Below are positions 38,330 to 47,762 of a DNA stretch of 64,000 bases, piece by piece. The notes under the pieces were generated by a model. It was not told where the DNA came from. It saw only the letters and a program-made list of their open reading frames with translations, and did no database searches. The position numbers were made by a program, and so were the translations under genes. The first letter of the stretch is position 1, and each line of letters begins with the position of its first letter. Origin of the DNA: Scheffersomyces stipitis CBS 6054 (Eukaryota; Ascomycota; Pichiomycetes; Serinales; Debaryomycetaceae); the NCBI RefSeq assembly GCF_000209165.1, contig NC_009046.1:1364001-1428000 (forward strand), written 5' to 3'.

Positions 38330-39958
38330 TCAGAACTTGCGGTCGCCAGAAACCCATCTGTTGACCATGTCCAAAGCATTCTCTGGTTGGTCGTATGGCA
38401 CCATGTGACCACCACCAAACACTCTCAAGAAGGTGAAGTTGGCAAAGTTCTTGACTTCACCGGCAGCCTTCTTTCCTACTGTCCAGGTTCTGATTTTTTC
38501 TGTGGCAAACTTGGCAGCTCCAGACCATGGCAAACTGTTGGTCCAGGCTTGGTTTCCCAACCAGTTACAGATGAAATCCTTGTCACCGGCATAAATCAAC
38601 ACTGGGAGCTTAGCTTCCAATAATTCAATGACATTCTTGTAGTAAGGCTTCATCCAGTCACCGGCCAACAAGAAGTTTCTGTTAATGTCGAAGTTACAGG
38701 ATTCATACTCGTCCACCTCGGCACCAAGCTTAGCCTTGACTTCCGGCTGGTTCAAGTATTGGTCGATGTATTCCAAATCTTTGTAGCACAAGTTGGAGCC
38801 TTCACACATGGTTCTGATGTCGTAGACATTTCTACCAGTCTTTTGGTAAGGACCCATCTGACCGTTGTTACAGTAGATCGTGGCAGGAACACACGACCAC
38901 AAAGAGCCGGACTCATAACAGGACTTGATTAAAGACAAACATCTAGGAATGGCGTTGGACATGGCTTGGCATTCTTCTGGTTCCAAGACGGAAGGTTCTC
39001 CTCCTTCACCACAGGCCATAGGCTCGTAGTATTCGTATTGGGTCAAAGGGTCGGTCAAACCGTTTCCGATCAACACCGAGGTCAAGTTGAAAGAACGGTC
39101 CTCATGGCTCAAGATCTCACTGGCGAACACTGGGATGTAATGGCCGGCGTAGGATTCACCAGCAATGTGGAAAGGAAGAGTGTTGTATTCTGGGAACTGC
39201 TTGAAGAATAATTCCAAGAAGGCATACACGTCCTGGCCAGCAGCAATGGTGTTGGAAACAGACTGAGAAGAGTAGGAGTATCCAACATTTACTGGCTGGT
39301 CCAAGAAGATTACCGAGGCATTACTGTTCCATGAGTATGGGTTGTGAACAGGCTTCAAGTCGGCGCCGATGGATGCTGGGCCCAATTCAAAGAACAAACC
39401 GGTCAAAGACGAACATCCTGGACCACCGTTCAACCACAAGATAACGGGGTCGTTCTTGGGGTCGTTTCTCGATTCGAAGAACCAGTAGAAGAAGTGCTTG
39501 TCTTCGTCCTCAACATCCAAGTAACCACTGTACTGCTTGACGGAGTCAATGCCCAAGTCCTTAGGAGTGTTTTTGACTCTAAGCTTGTGGTTAGGAAGCT
39601 TGGCGTCAGATACATGGTAGTCGAACTGCGACTTGCTAGAGGACTTTTTGGCTGGAGCCTTGAAGTTCAACTTGGAAACGGTCTCAGGGAACTCGAGCAT
39701 CATGTCGGCCCAGATTTTCTTTGTTTCAGTCGAGACAGCTTCGAGCGGTTGGTTGAGCACAGATGCGATGCTGGTCAACACATTGTTTGCATTAATACCA
39801 GAGAACTTTTCTGCGATTTTGTCAGCGGCAGACTCAAAGTTCAAGATTTGTTGCCCATTGCCAGACTTAGCAAAGGGGTTGGGAACAGTTAGGGAGTCGG
39901 CAGCTCCGAATACGGAAGCCACAGCGACTAAAGTAGCAGCGGAAAGTGACAACTTCAT
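38330..39958 (-). CDS. PRC1: Carboxypeptidase Y (vacuolar serine carboxypeptidase)
   Basis: Vacuolar protease that removes C-terminal residues and is activated by propeptide cleavage. The 542 residues begin with a signal peptide ([22 protein letters not shown]) and a propeptide to about residue 125. The catalytic domain carries the oxyanion segment [10 protein letters not shown] (175-184), catalytic Ser269 (GESYAGHY), Asp461 ([11 protein letters not shown]) and His518 ([11 protein letters not shown]). Cysteines for the conserved disulphides and several N-x-S/T sites are present. I see no QRPL sorting motif as in S. cerevisiae; the nearest is NQPL at 69-72, so Vps10 recognition may differ. It could be either of the CPY-like paralogues if more exist. 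Confidence 0.95.
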   Translation of the reverse strand: MKLSLSAATLVAVASVFGAADSLTVPNPFAKSGNGQQILNFESAADKIAEKFSGINANNVLTSIASVLNQPLEAVSTETKKIWADMMLEFPETVSKLNFKAPAKKSSSKSQFDYHVSDAKLPNHKLRVKNTPKDLGIDSVKQYSGYLDVEDEDKHFFYWFFESRNDPKNDPVILWLNGGPGCSSLTGLFFELGPASIGADLKPVHNPYSWNSNASVIFLDQPVNVGYSYSSQSVSNTIAAGQDVYAFLELFFKQFPEYNTLPFHIAGESYAGHYIPVFASEILSHEDRSFNLTSVLIGNGLTDPLTQYEYYEPMACGEGGEPSVLEPEECQAMSNAIPRCLSLIKSCYESGSLWSCVPATIYCNNGQMGPYQKTGRNVYDIRTMCEGSNLCYKDLEYIDQYLNQPEVKAKLGAEVDEYESCNFDINRNFLLAGDWMKPYYKNVIELLEAKLPVLIYAGDKDFICNWLGNQAWTNSLPWSGAAKFATEKIRTWTVGKKAAGEVKNFANFTFLRVFGGGHMVPYDQPENALDMVNRWVSGDRKF

Positions 39959-40147
39959 TCTAAAGAAAGTGAAGATGAGCGTTTAAAAACGAAAAAAAGA
40001 GAAAAAGGAGAAAAGAAAAAGAGTCAGATTTCAAAAGCAGAATTGTTTGAAAATTCTATTTAAACTGAATCCCACAATTCGTGTGATACAGAAAGAGAGA
40101 GCCGTCTGGAGAAGGGCCGCTGCGGATGGCAAAGATAACCAAAGTGC

Positions 40148-40155
40148 TGACGTCA
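40148..40155. promoter_or_regulatory. CRE palindrome TGACGTCA
   Basis: Perfect 8-bp ATF/CREB site 190 bp upstream of the PRC1 start. Yeast bZIP factors such as Sko1 and Aca1 bind this sequence. Confidence 0.55.
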
Positions 40156-40184
40156 GGGCTCAGGTAAGCTGCTGGGCCATTTGG

Positions 40185-40214
40185 CCGTATTGGGTCGTAT
40201 TGGGCCGCATTGGG
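40185..40214 (-). promoter_or_regulatory. Three CCAAT boxes at 10-bp spacing
   Basis: Three 10-bp units YCGYATTGGG in a row, so CCAAT occurs three times on the minus strand (the PRC1 strand) on one face of the helix, 227-256 bp upstream of PRC1. CCAAT is the Hap2/3/5 site. Confidence 0.6.
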
Positions 40215-41102
40215 AAACGATGGACGGAACGGGAGTTCATACTGCATATATGACAGCGGAATTAACCATAGGATAGTGGTTACGAAGATGTTTGAAATGG
40301 TAGCGCTGTTTAATTCTGTTAGCGATAAGACATTGTGGTTTGATTATGATACCATAGGGTATGAAGAAGATGGCTACACATAGTAGATGCGATAGACAGC
40401 AGACAAAAGTAAACAAACATCAGATATCAGCATTTTAGCGACACTTATAGTATATTCCGGTTCCTCGCTCTTCTAGTAAGTAGATACTTTCTATAGGCGA
40501 AAACACTTTCAACACTTTGACTGGGCTGGTATTGCAGCCCTAATAGAAGAAGATTCTCAGAATGATCCGTCGGAATGAAGAACGAAAACTAACATTGAGA
40601 TGGCAGAACATTGAGATGACTGAACTTTAGTGCTCGACAATCAGAGACAACCTAGGTCCGTTGGCTGCAACATACACTATTTAAGCAATATAGGAACACA
40701 TCATATTGAACAGAGCTAACAAGAGACAAAAGACTAGTAAATATTAGATGGGAAAAAAACCTAGCTATTTCTATCTGAAGCCTTCTAGTTTGGCTTGGAA
40801 ACATTATCGAGTTCTTATTGAGACTTAGAGGCTAAAACAATATTAAACAACTTGACTTCGGAAAAACTTACTAAAAATTCCTTCCCAGATTAACTATCAA
40901 CACCAACAGATTCTCTATCTATACAAACTCACTCTGGTATCCCTTGGAATTCATCCTCTTCTGCTACGTCTTCGTTCTCGAATATCGTACTAGATAGTCT
41001 GGGGTAACACCTGCATACAACCTCGGCCCGAATTCAACGTCAAATCGTTTTTCACTACTTTCAATTTTCAAATTGTAATTTATTTGATGCAAATCACCAA
41101 AA

Positions 41103-42140
41103 ATGGGCCTTTTCGACCGGTTCAAGAGCGAGGGACTGCCTAAAGTAGAATCTGACAAAAATAGTGGATCTTCGAAGGCTGTTCAGAAGTTTTCGCGAAG
41201 TGATATCCGAATCTCAAGAATTGGCGAGGGCATCTCGGGCACGGTCGATTTGTACAAATCCAAGGTAGTACCGACCTTCAGGTATGCCGTAAAAACGTAC
41301 CACTCTAAGGAGAAATACGAGTCCAAGACTGAATACGTAGCCCGTGTTCTTACCGAATACAACATTCTCCGACAGCTCCACCATTCAAATCTCATAGAGG
41401 TTTACAAATACGAGGTTTCGCTTAGTGGTGAAGTGCGGACGTTCCTTGAAGCTGGAAGCCCCAATCTCTACGACCTTATCCGTTCAGTGCCTGCGTCATC
41501 GTTAGACCCCAAGGGTATGCTATGCATATGGAAACAAATCTGCGACGGCGTACGATATTTGCACGAGGCTAAGGTGTGCCATCGAGATCTCAAGTTAAAT
41601 AATTTGGTTGTAGATATTCCGAACCGCACTGTCAAGATTATTGATTTTGCAACTGCCCTTGTGGTCAAGGATAACGAGCCCGCAATAGGAATTGTTGGAT
41701 CCGACGCCTACATAGCGCCGGAAACCATAGAGAAAATTCGCTACAACGGCATGGAAGCGGACATATGGTCTCTTGGTATAATTCTCTACTATTTAATGGT
41801 GGTGAAATTCCCCTGGAAATCGGCCCGACATTCTGACAAGAAGTATACAGCATTTAAAAACATCCCTGACAGGCCACAGCTGTGGATTACAGACCATTTG
41901 ATTCCTCCACCCGTTTACACCGACGAGGGGTTGGAAATGGGAAAGGCTTCCGTCCTCAGGTATCTTCCTGCCGAATCATATCCTCTTGCCAGCTACATCT
42001 TGATGGTAAACCCAACCAAAAGAGCCACTATCAGAGACTTCTGGGAAGATGAATGGTTCTCCAGCATTGATTATTGCCACGAGGGCCATCGGTGTGAAAC
42101 GGAGCATACGCTCGTATTCCGCGACCACCTCGGCGTATAG
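41103..42140 (+). CDS. Short HAL5/NPR1-type serine/threonine kinase, DFA variant
   Basis: 345 residues, nearly all kinase domain. Glycine loop is GEGISG (41-46), ATP-binding Lys64 (YAVKTY), alpha-C Glu85, catalytic loop HRDLKLNN (160-167) and APE (206-208). The closest resemblance is to the yeast-specific HAL5/SAT4/HRK1/NPR1 group that controls nutrient and potassium transporters. Two oddities: the metal-binding DFG is DFA (IIDFATALVV, Asp181 kept), and the long regulatory N-terminus of the group is missing. Codons are more GC-rich than in neighbouring genes, with CGA and CGG arginines. Codon 12 is CTG, probably serine. Mg-binding Asp is intact, so activity is possible but unproved. Confidence 0.85.
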   Translation: MGLFDRFKSEGLPKVESDKNSGSSKAVQKFSRSDIRISRIGEGISGTVDLYKSKVVPTFRYAVKTYHSKEKYESKTEYVARVLTEYNILRQLHHSNLIEVYKYEVSLSGEVRTFLEAGSPNLYDLIRSVPASSLDPKGMLCIWKQICDGVRYLHEAKVCHRDLKLNNLVVDIPNRTVKIIDFATALVVKDNEPAIGIVGSDAYIAPETIEKIRYNGMEADIWSLGIILYYLMVVKFPWKSARHSDKKYTAFKNIPDRPQLWITDHLIPPPVYTDEGLEMGKASVLRYLPAESYPLASYILMVNPTKRATIRDFWEDEWFSSIDYCHEGHRCETEHTLVFRDHLGV

Positions 42141-42625
42141 AGAAGTCTAAGATAAGAATATTCAGAAAAAAGTTGCAGCCATATATATTATTAAAATGAC
42201 TCTGAGTCGAAGCCTGGCTTCTCTGGCCCATTCACTGAACATTGACTTCTTTCTGAACGTTGACTTCTGGCTATGTTTCACAGTTCCCTACTGACTCCTT
42301 CTTTGGCTGTAATTGACTCCATCTTCTCACTGACTCCTAGTCATTTGACTCTGACATGACTCTGGAGTACACAGGCAAGTGTGGAGAACCAGTTGCGGGA
42401 TCTGGTTTTCGCACTGAGTTCCGATCATAATCACGTGGCAGAAACATACGCCGCACAGATTCTGGTGAGTGTCGCTGTTGGTTTCCCCCTCGGAACTGAT
42501 CCCCACACACATTCCGGTCAACATTCAATTTTTCAGTTAGTCATAGTGAAAAATTCCTGAACTACATATATGGTGATTTTTCCTCCGATTCAGGCTTTAG
42601 ATTTCTCCAAAAAAGCACCACTACT
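42141..42625 (+). promoter_or_regulatory. SHM1 promoter with six TGACTC boxes
   Basis: TGACTC on the plus strand starts at 42197, 42292, 42314, 42331, 42346 and 42357. Two further TGACTT copies sit in a direct repeat (42235-42250 and 42253-42268, CTGAACRTTGACTTCT). CACGTG is at 42432-42437. TGACTC is the core bound by Bas1 and Gcn4, which in S. cerevisiae drive purine, glycine and one-carbon genes. This fits the SHM1 product. Confidence 0.7.
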
Positions 42626-44104
42626 ATGCTCTCTTCTGTCTCCAGTACCTTGAGGGTACAATCCAAGAGATTGCCCGTTGCAATTGCCAGAAGCTATGCT
42701 CTTTCAGCCCACGCTCAGGCACTCATCTCCAAGCCAGTTCAGGAAGTAGACCCGGAAATGGCTGAGATCTTGTCTCAAGAGAAAGCCAGACAAAAGAACT
42801 CCATCACGTTGATTCCTTCCGAAAACTTCACCTCAAAGGCCGTGATGGACCTTTTGGGATCGGAAATGCAGAACAAGTACTCCGAAGGCTACCCAGGCGA
42901 GAGATACTATGGTGGAAATGAAATTATCGACAAAGCTGAGTCATTATGTCAGAAAAGAGCCCTTGAAGCTTTTGACTTAGACCCTGCACAGTGGGGTGTC
43001 AATGTCCAGCCATTATCGGGTGCTCCAGCCAACTTGTACGCCTACTCAGCTGTTCTTGAAGTCGGAGACAGAATTATGGGTTTAGACCTTCCTCATGGGG
43101 GCCATTTGTCGCATGGTTACCAAACCCCGTCCGCTAAGATCTCGTACATCTCCAAGTACTTCCAGACGATGCCATATCGTTTGAACGAGGAGACAGGTAT
43201 CATCGACTACGACACCTTGGAGGCCAACGCCATTTTGTTCAGACCCAAGATCATTGTTGCTGGTGCTTCTGCCTACTCTCGTGTCATTGACTACCGTAGG
43301 ATGCGCGCAATTGCCGATAAGGTCGGAGCCTACTTGTTGAGCGATATGGCCCACATTTCCGGTTTGGTCTCGGCCGGAGTGACTGATTCTCCATTCCCAT
43401 ACTCGGATATCGTCACCACGACCACGCACAAGTCATTGAGAGGTCCCAGAGGTGCCATGATCTTTTTCAGAAAGGGTATCAGAAAGGTAACCAAAAAAGG
43501 TAAAGAAATCCCCTACGACTTGGAAAGAAAGATCAACTTCTCTGTCTTTCCTGCCCACCAGGGTGGTCCACACAACCACACCATCTCTGCGTTGGCTGTG
43601 GCCTTGAAGCAGACACAATACCCTGAATACAAAGAGTACCAGAGAGATGTCGTTGCCAATGCTAGCTCATTTGCCAATGCTCTTGTGTCACGTGGTTTCA
43701 AATTGGTCTCTGATGGAACTGATACCCACTTGATTCTTGTTGACTTGAGATCCAAAAATATTGACGGAGCTCGTGTTGAGGCTGTTTTGGAGAGAGCCAA
43801 TATCGCTGCCAACAAAAATACTGTTCCAGGCGATAAGTCGGCTTTATTCCCCTCGGGCTTGAGAGTTGGAACCCCAGCAATGACTACCAGAGGCTTCGGC
43901 CCTGAGGAATTTGACAAGGTTGCCAAGTTGATAGAAAAGGCTGTAGAAATCTCGCTTGCCTTGAAAGCTCAGGAACAAGGTTCTGTCCCTAAGGAGTTGT
44001 TGGCTTCGTTCAAGAAGTTGGCTGATTCTAGTGCTGAAGTCAAGGCTTTGGCCAAAGAAGTATCGGACTGGGCCTCGACCTTCCCTGTCCCAGGCGACTT
44101 GTAA
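42626..44104 (+). CDS. SHM1: Mitochondrial serine hydroxymethyltransferase
   Basis: PLP enzyme that interconverts serine + tetrahydrofolate with glycine + 5,10-methylene-THF in mitochondria. The 492 residues start with a basic, Ser-rich presequence ([30 protein letters not shown]) absent from the cytosolic isozyme. The PLP lysine lies in [14 protein letters not shown], preceded by SDMAHISGL. The [11 protein letters not shown] tetramer/substrate block and the [10 protein letters not shown] region are present. Complete and intact. Upstream TGACTC boxes suggest control together with the one-carbon and amino-acid pathways. Confidence 0.96.
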   Translation: MLSSVSSTLRVQSKRLPVAIARSYALSAHAQALISKPVQEVDPEMAEILSQEKARQKNSITLIPSENFTSKAVMDLLGSEMQNKYSEGYPGERYYGGNEIIDKAESLCQKRALEAFDLDPAQWGVNVQPLSGAPANLYAYSAVLEVGDRIMGLDLPHGGHLSHGYQTPSAKISYISKYFQTMPYRLNEETGIIDYDTLEANAILFRPKIIVAGASAYSRVIDYRRMRAIADKVGAYLLSDMAHISGLVSAGVTDSPFPYSDIVTTTTHKSLRGPRGAMIFFRKGIRKVTKKGKEIPYDLERKINFSVFPAHQGGPHNHTISALAVALKQTQYPEYKEYQRDVVANASSFANALVSRGFKLVSDGTDTHLILVDLRSKNIDGARVEAVLERANIAANKNTVPGDKSALFPSGLRVGTPAMTTRGFGPEEFDKVAKLIEKAVEISLALKAQEQGSVPKELLASFKKLADSSAEVKALAKEVSDWASTFPVPGDL

Positions 44105-44525
44105 GTTGCCCGCAAGTTATTAGCAGTGTAAATATGACTCTATGTGAATATATGAGTAAAGAATAGAAATGTAAAGGTTATACTGTATGTCACGTGAATT
44201 TATCAAATCAAGAATGCTTTCAAAAATAGTAGGAAAAGTTGTACAAATATCAAAGAAGTACAAGCAGTCGAATACATACTACTATCAACTATAGAGATTG
44301 TATCAAGAATACCTACCTTTTCCCACAATTTCTCTGTAATACCTCTTAATATCCTCTCTATCTAATGTCGCATTCTGAAAATCTACAAATGCGACACGCG
44401 ACATCAACACCTTAACTATGCAAAACCAATTTGGATAAGGCACTGAATTCATATAATCATTACTTTTCTTTTAAAAAGCATCCAACAGTCCTTCTTTCTT
44501 TGATTTCAAGCCGGAAAACTCAGAG
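44105..44525. promoter_or_regulatory. Intergenic SHM1-SIN4
   Basis: 421 bp with CACGTG at 44191-44196 and an inverted repeat TGTCGCATT/AATGCGACA at 44366-44396, 130-160 bp upstream of the SIN4 start. No gene. Confidence 0.45.
44366..44396. repeat. 9-bp inverted repeat TGTCGCATT-N13-AATGCGACA
   Basis: Perfect arms, with a third partial copy GCGACAT at 44398-44404. Position suggests a dimer-binding site in the SIN4 promoter; factor unknown. Confidence 0.6.
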
Positions 44526-47500
44526 ATGTCTCCAAATACCAACAGCATGGCCCGGACGGCGTCAGGTGCAACCCGACCTTCGGATCTCATCTCATGGTCT
44601 CGTAATGGCTTTATTGCCTATGCCTGTCCTGTCCAGCACTCTAAAGACAATCTCTTACTCACTTATCTAGAAAACGTCAACGGCAATTCGTGGAAACTTG
44701 CTGAGCCTCAGAGTATTTCGGTCAAACTAGAGAACAACTTCCTCTCTGAGTTGGCGTTGGTGGAATGGAGTTACCTTAGCACTGACTTGGCTATCTCCGA
44801 TGTCTATGGCAATTTCTACATTCTTCTTGCTGGAATAGGCTTGCTAGAGCCTGGTAGTGAAAAACTGACAGTCAATCTGGATTCGTCAGGTGCGGCATCA
44901 ACAGCGGCGGCTAGTCAGAATTCACCGAGCTACGAATTGACCTCGTACAACCATATGGAAATGATCTATCGAGATATCATCAACCAGGACCCCGCGCTTC
45001 CCGTGAACCCTGGCGCTGCTATTGTTTCTTTCAGTTGGTTAAACATCGAAAAGGTCCAGATCATCAACAAGCCGGCAGCTTTAGTGACTTTGGAGAACCA
45101 AAATTCCTCAAACTCCCCCTTTGTCTATACTTATGGAGTGAACCAATTCCAGCCACACGGAGTCACGCATCCGATTCTGACCAAACAGGCATGTGTAGCG
45201 TTGCGACAGAATGGCCAGTTTACTCTCTATTTCCAAGGGGAACATAAGGTGGAGTACCACAAAACGTCTGTAGCGCTCAGTGACGATATCGTAATTATCA
45301 CCAAAGCCTCCATAGGTTTTACCAACGACAAGCAAATAGTCGTGACAGCATATGATTCTGTAACCAGAAACATCTCGACTTATTCTGTCACTGTAGATTG
45401 GGGTTTTCTCGTCGAATCTGCCAAACGACAGAAGGTGGATCCTCATTACCATACACCCAAAGAAGAGCATAAGACTCCCAAATTGAACGTGACCAGGATC
45501 CTGGCCTCGATTCCGGTGCCCACGTTCTTGGCAGCAGCAGAGGAGGAGGGAAGTGACAAGATATCAGCACAAACGGATGCTGACAAAGTGGATATGGACA
45601 AGATGGACGTAGACGCAGACTCAGAAGACGGAAATCAGCCGCTGTACCAAATAGGAAGCCTAGCTTCGATCGATATCATATCTGCTGGGGCCGAAAAGGA
45701 CTCATCTTTAGATATCCTTATCAGCTACACTTTTGAAGACGGTTCTGGTATAGCTTCTTCCACTATCTACAGATATAGTTTGAGCGAAGAACTGGAGCTT
45801 ATACTGAGCGCGTTTGGCGAATTGGGAGTTCGTAAAAATGTAACTGCACCAGCAAATAGTCCAACAGTACAAACTGTGACTTTGCAAGACAAGCTAATAC
45901 GTTCAGGCACGATCCAGTCGATAACGACAGCGTTGTCAGACTACTTCATTCTCTTGTATTATCTTGATGGCCATGTAGACGTTGTAGACAGAAACCTGAT
46001 GAAAATCGTCAACAATTCCGACGATACTAATTTACCTCCAAAGACTATTTCGTCGATATTCGATGTCGGCTTCAACTTCCCAAAAATCGACAACAGCTCC
46101 AATCTCATTATGGCCGTTTCGCCCAACCTCACATCTGTAGCTTACGCCGACTTCAAGGGAGGGTCTACTCGGTTGAATTTGAAAGTTTTTGAAAAGGAAA
46201 AATACCTTGGAATTTCTCCCAAGGAACTCTTTGCTACGTCAGTGGGGTTTGCCTTCCGTCATGCCTACGCTTGTTACACCAATACGTGTTCTGACGATTT
46301 AGTTGCTTTGATTCAAACTGAAATCGTGCGACTTCAAATTCTGCTTCAAAAGACTATCACTGATAAACCACACAATATAGAAATGATCATCAAGAAGTTT
46401 GTGGAGTCAATTGTAAGCGAATCTCATAAAGCAATAAACTTCCAACTCGATGCTTTCAACAAGGAATCTGTAGACAAGTTGCTTTCCAATCCTCCATTAC
46501 AGAAGTTGTTATCGTTGCAATTGGTTCTTGGGGAATTGCAGGATAAAAACTCCATAGTGAGCGACATTGCCTGGATAGTCTTGAACTTGAGGAGTACGAG
46601 TTTCGGCATCATGTTCCTGTTGTCTAGTATCTATAGGCAGATCTCCAAGAAGAAACCTACCGAGGATAGTCTACAAGATTCTATCACCAGAGGGGAATGT
46701 ATCATGTCATTAGTAGGTAATGTCAAGTGGCTCATTGACTTGATGGTATACATCAACCAAGAATTGCTACAATTGTCCTACTCCAAGCAAGACTCGTCCA
46801 ACAGTAAGTTGACCATCAAGAACTCTATTGCCTTGCCTATTATTCTCAGTAAGGTTCCTAGATTGTTCTTGATGTATGCATTGTCATCTATCGGCAGAAC
46901 TCATGAAATATTGAAGAAACTACATAAAGACTTGTCTGAAGCCAGTAAGCTTTTTACACCAATGAAAGAGTCGTTGAACAGATATTTCACCATCTGCAAC
47001 AATTCTCCGTTGACATTAAGTCTCTTTGAGAACTTCTTGAGAGAATGCGATGCTTTAATCACCAAAGAGCAGAGCATAAGATTAGCAGGAAAGGAAAAGG
47101 GCTATTCATTGAAGGTGGAACAGAAATTGGTTTGCCAAGGTGAGTTAACGGAAGACATGGAACAGATTGGAAAGATCTTGATCGACCGACATGCTGTTAA
47201 TATCAATCGTGATATGAAGGTATCGGACTTGTACTTTTACGATGTCGATTGGTTGGACATAGGTGTAAACAAGAGATCTGCTAGAACATCTAAGGGTCTT
47301 CTGGAGACTGTAATATATCCTTCGTCGCAGTTGAAACCCAAGATGATTCCCAGATTACAGTATTCTGACAAAGAGTGTATCGACTCTTTGCGTAAGATAA
47401 TCATTTCTGTAGATATGAACCAGATTACTGGCAAGACAGATACTTCTCGAAATGGAACTACCAATCACAAAGCTGCTATTGCTAACGACAAGATTGCCAA

Positions 47501-47645
47501 GTTGCGCAAGTGTACTAGATGTCGTTCAGTATCTTTGGTAGCAGATCCTCTTGTATTTGATGCTCCCAGCACCATTGGGCTCTGGACCATGGTCTTCCAA
47601 AGAACGTGTATCTGTGGCAATGCTTGGGTTAACTGTGTTTCGTAA
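44526..47645 (+). CDS. SIN4: Mediator tail subunit Med16/Sin4
   Basis: Subunit of the Mediator tail module linking activators and repressors to RNA polymerase II. The 1039 residues have an N-terminal WD-like propeller beginning LISWSRNGFIAYACPVQHSKDNLLLTYLE, and a helical middle. The diagnostic C-terminus follows: RKCTRCRSVSLVADP...W..VFQRTCICGNAWVNC, a zinc-ribbon-like set of cysteines. An acidic Asp/Met insertion (about 350-370, DADKVDMDKMDVDADSEDG) is lineage-specific low complexity. The first ATG (MSPNTNSMARTASG) is used; Met8 is an alternative. Confidence 0.92.
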   Translation: MSPNTNSMARTASGATRPSDLISWSRNGFIAYACPVQHSKDNLLLTYLENVNGNSWKLAEPQSISVKLENNFLSELALVEWSYLSTDLAISDVYGNFYILLAGIGLLEPGSEKLTVNLDSSGAASTAAASQNSPSYELTSYNHMEMIYRDIINQDPALPVNPGAAIVSFSWLNIEKVQIINKPAALVTLENQNSSNSPFVYTYGVNQFQPHGVTHPILTKQACVALRQNGQFTLYFQGEHKVEYHKTSVALSDDIVIITKASIGFTNDKQIVVTAYDSVTRNISTYSVTVDWGFLVESAKRQKVDPHYHTPKEEHKTPKLNVTRILASIPVPTFLAAAEEEGSDKISAQTDADKVDMDKMDVDADSEDGNQPLYQIGSLASIDIISAGAEKDSSLDILISYTFEDGSGIASSTIYRYSLSEELELILSAFGELGVRKNVTAPANSPTVQTVTLQDKLIRSGTIQSITTALSDYFILLYYLDGHVDVVDRNLMKIVNNSDDTNLPPKTISSIFDVGFNFPKIDNSSNLIMAVSPNLTSVAYADFKGGSTRLNLKVFEKEKYLGISPKELFATSVGFAFRHAYACYTNTCSDDLVALIQTEIVRLQILLQKTITDKPHNIEMIIKKFVESIVSESHKAINFQLDAFNKESVDKLLSNPPLQKLLSLQLVLGELQDKNSIVSDIAWIVLNLRSTSFGIMFLLSSIYRQISKKKPTEDSLQDSITRGECIMSLVGNVKWLIDLMVYINQELLQLSYSKQDSSNSKLTIKNSIALPIILSKVPRLFLMYALSSIGRTHEILKKLHKDLSEASKLFTPMKESLNRYFTICNNSPLTLSLFENFLRECDALITKEQSIRLAGKEKGYSLKVEQKLVCQGELTEDMEQIGKILIDRHAVNINRDMKVSDLYFYDVDWLDIGVNKRSARTSKGLLETVIYPSSQLKPKMIPRLQYSDKECIDSLRKIIISVDMNQITGKTDTSRNGTTNHKAAIANDKIAKLRKCTRCRSVSLVADPLVFDAPSTIGLWTMVFQRTCICGNAWVNCVS

Positions 47646-47762
47646 CGAATTCTATTTGTATATTATATCTAGAATTGTATATTTAATTATTGAAGGGTAA
47701 TGTCTGAAGACAATGATACTAACAAACATCGACAAAGACAATAAATGCATATGTAGAGCAAG

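Larger units (their letters stand above)
39959..41102. promoter_or_regulatory. Divergent region PRC1 / kinase
   Basis: 1.14 kb. From the PRC1 side: a purine tract at about 39985-40024, a CRE palindrome (40148-40155), three phased CCAAT boxes (40185-40214) and an AGCGCTACCAT copy on the minus strand (40297-40307) with TGATACCA at 40347-40354. The kinase side (40700-41100) is A/T-rich with no recognised site. Confidence 0.5.

Noticed and set aside
39344..39892. Antisense open frame of 182 codons within PRC1
   Set aside because: Opposite a highly conserved catalytic domain; no family features.
6816..44196. CACGTG boxes across the window (6816, 11282, 25500, 25514, 30065, 37572, 42432, 44191)
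   Set aside because: Suggested a shared regulon, but a rough expectation for this 6-mer in 64 kb of about 40% GC is around nine, so there is no clear enrichment; only the double-box palindrome at 25500 is kept as a finding.
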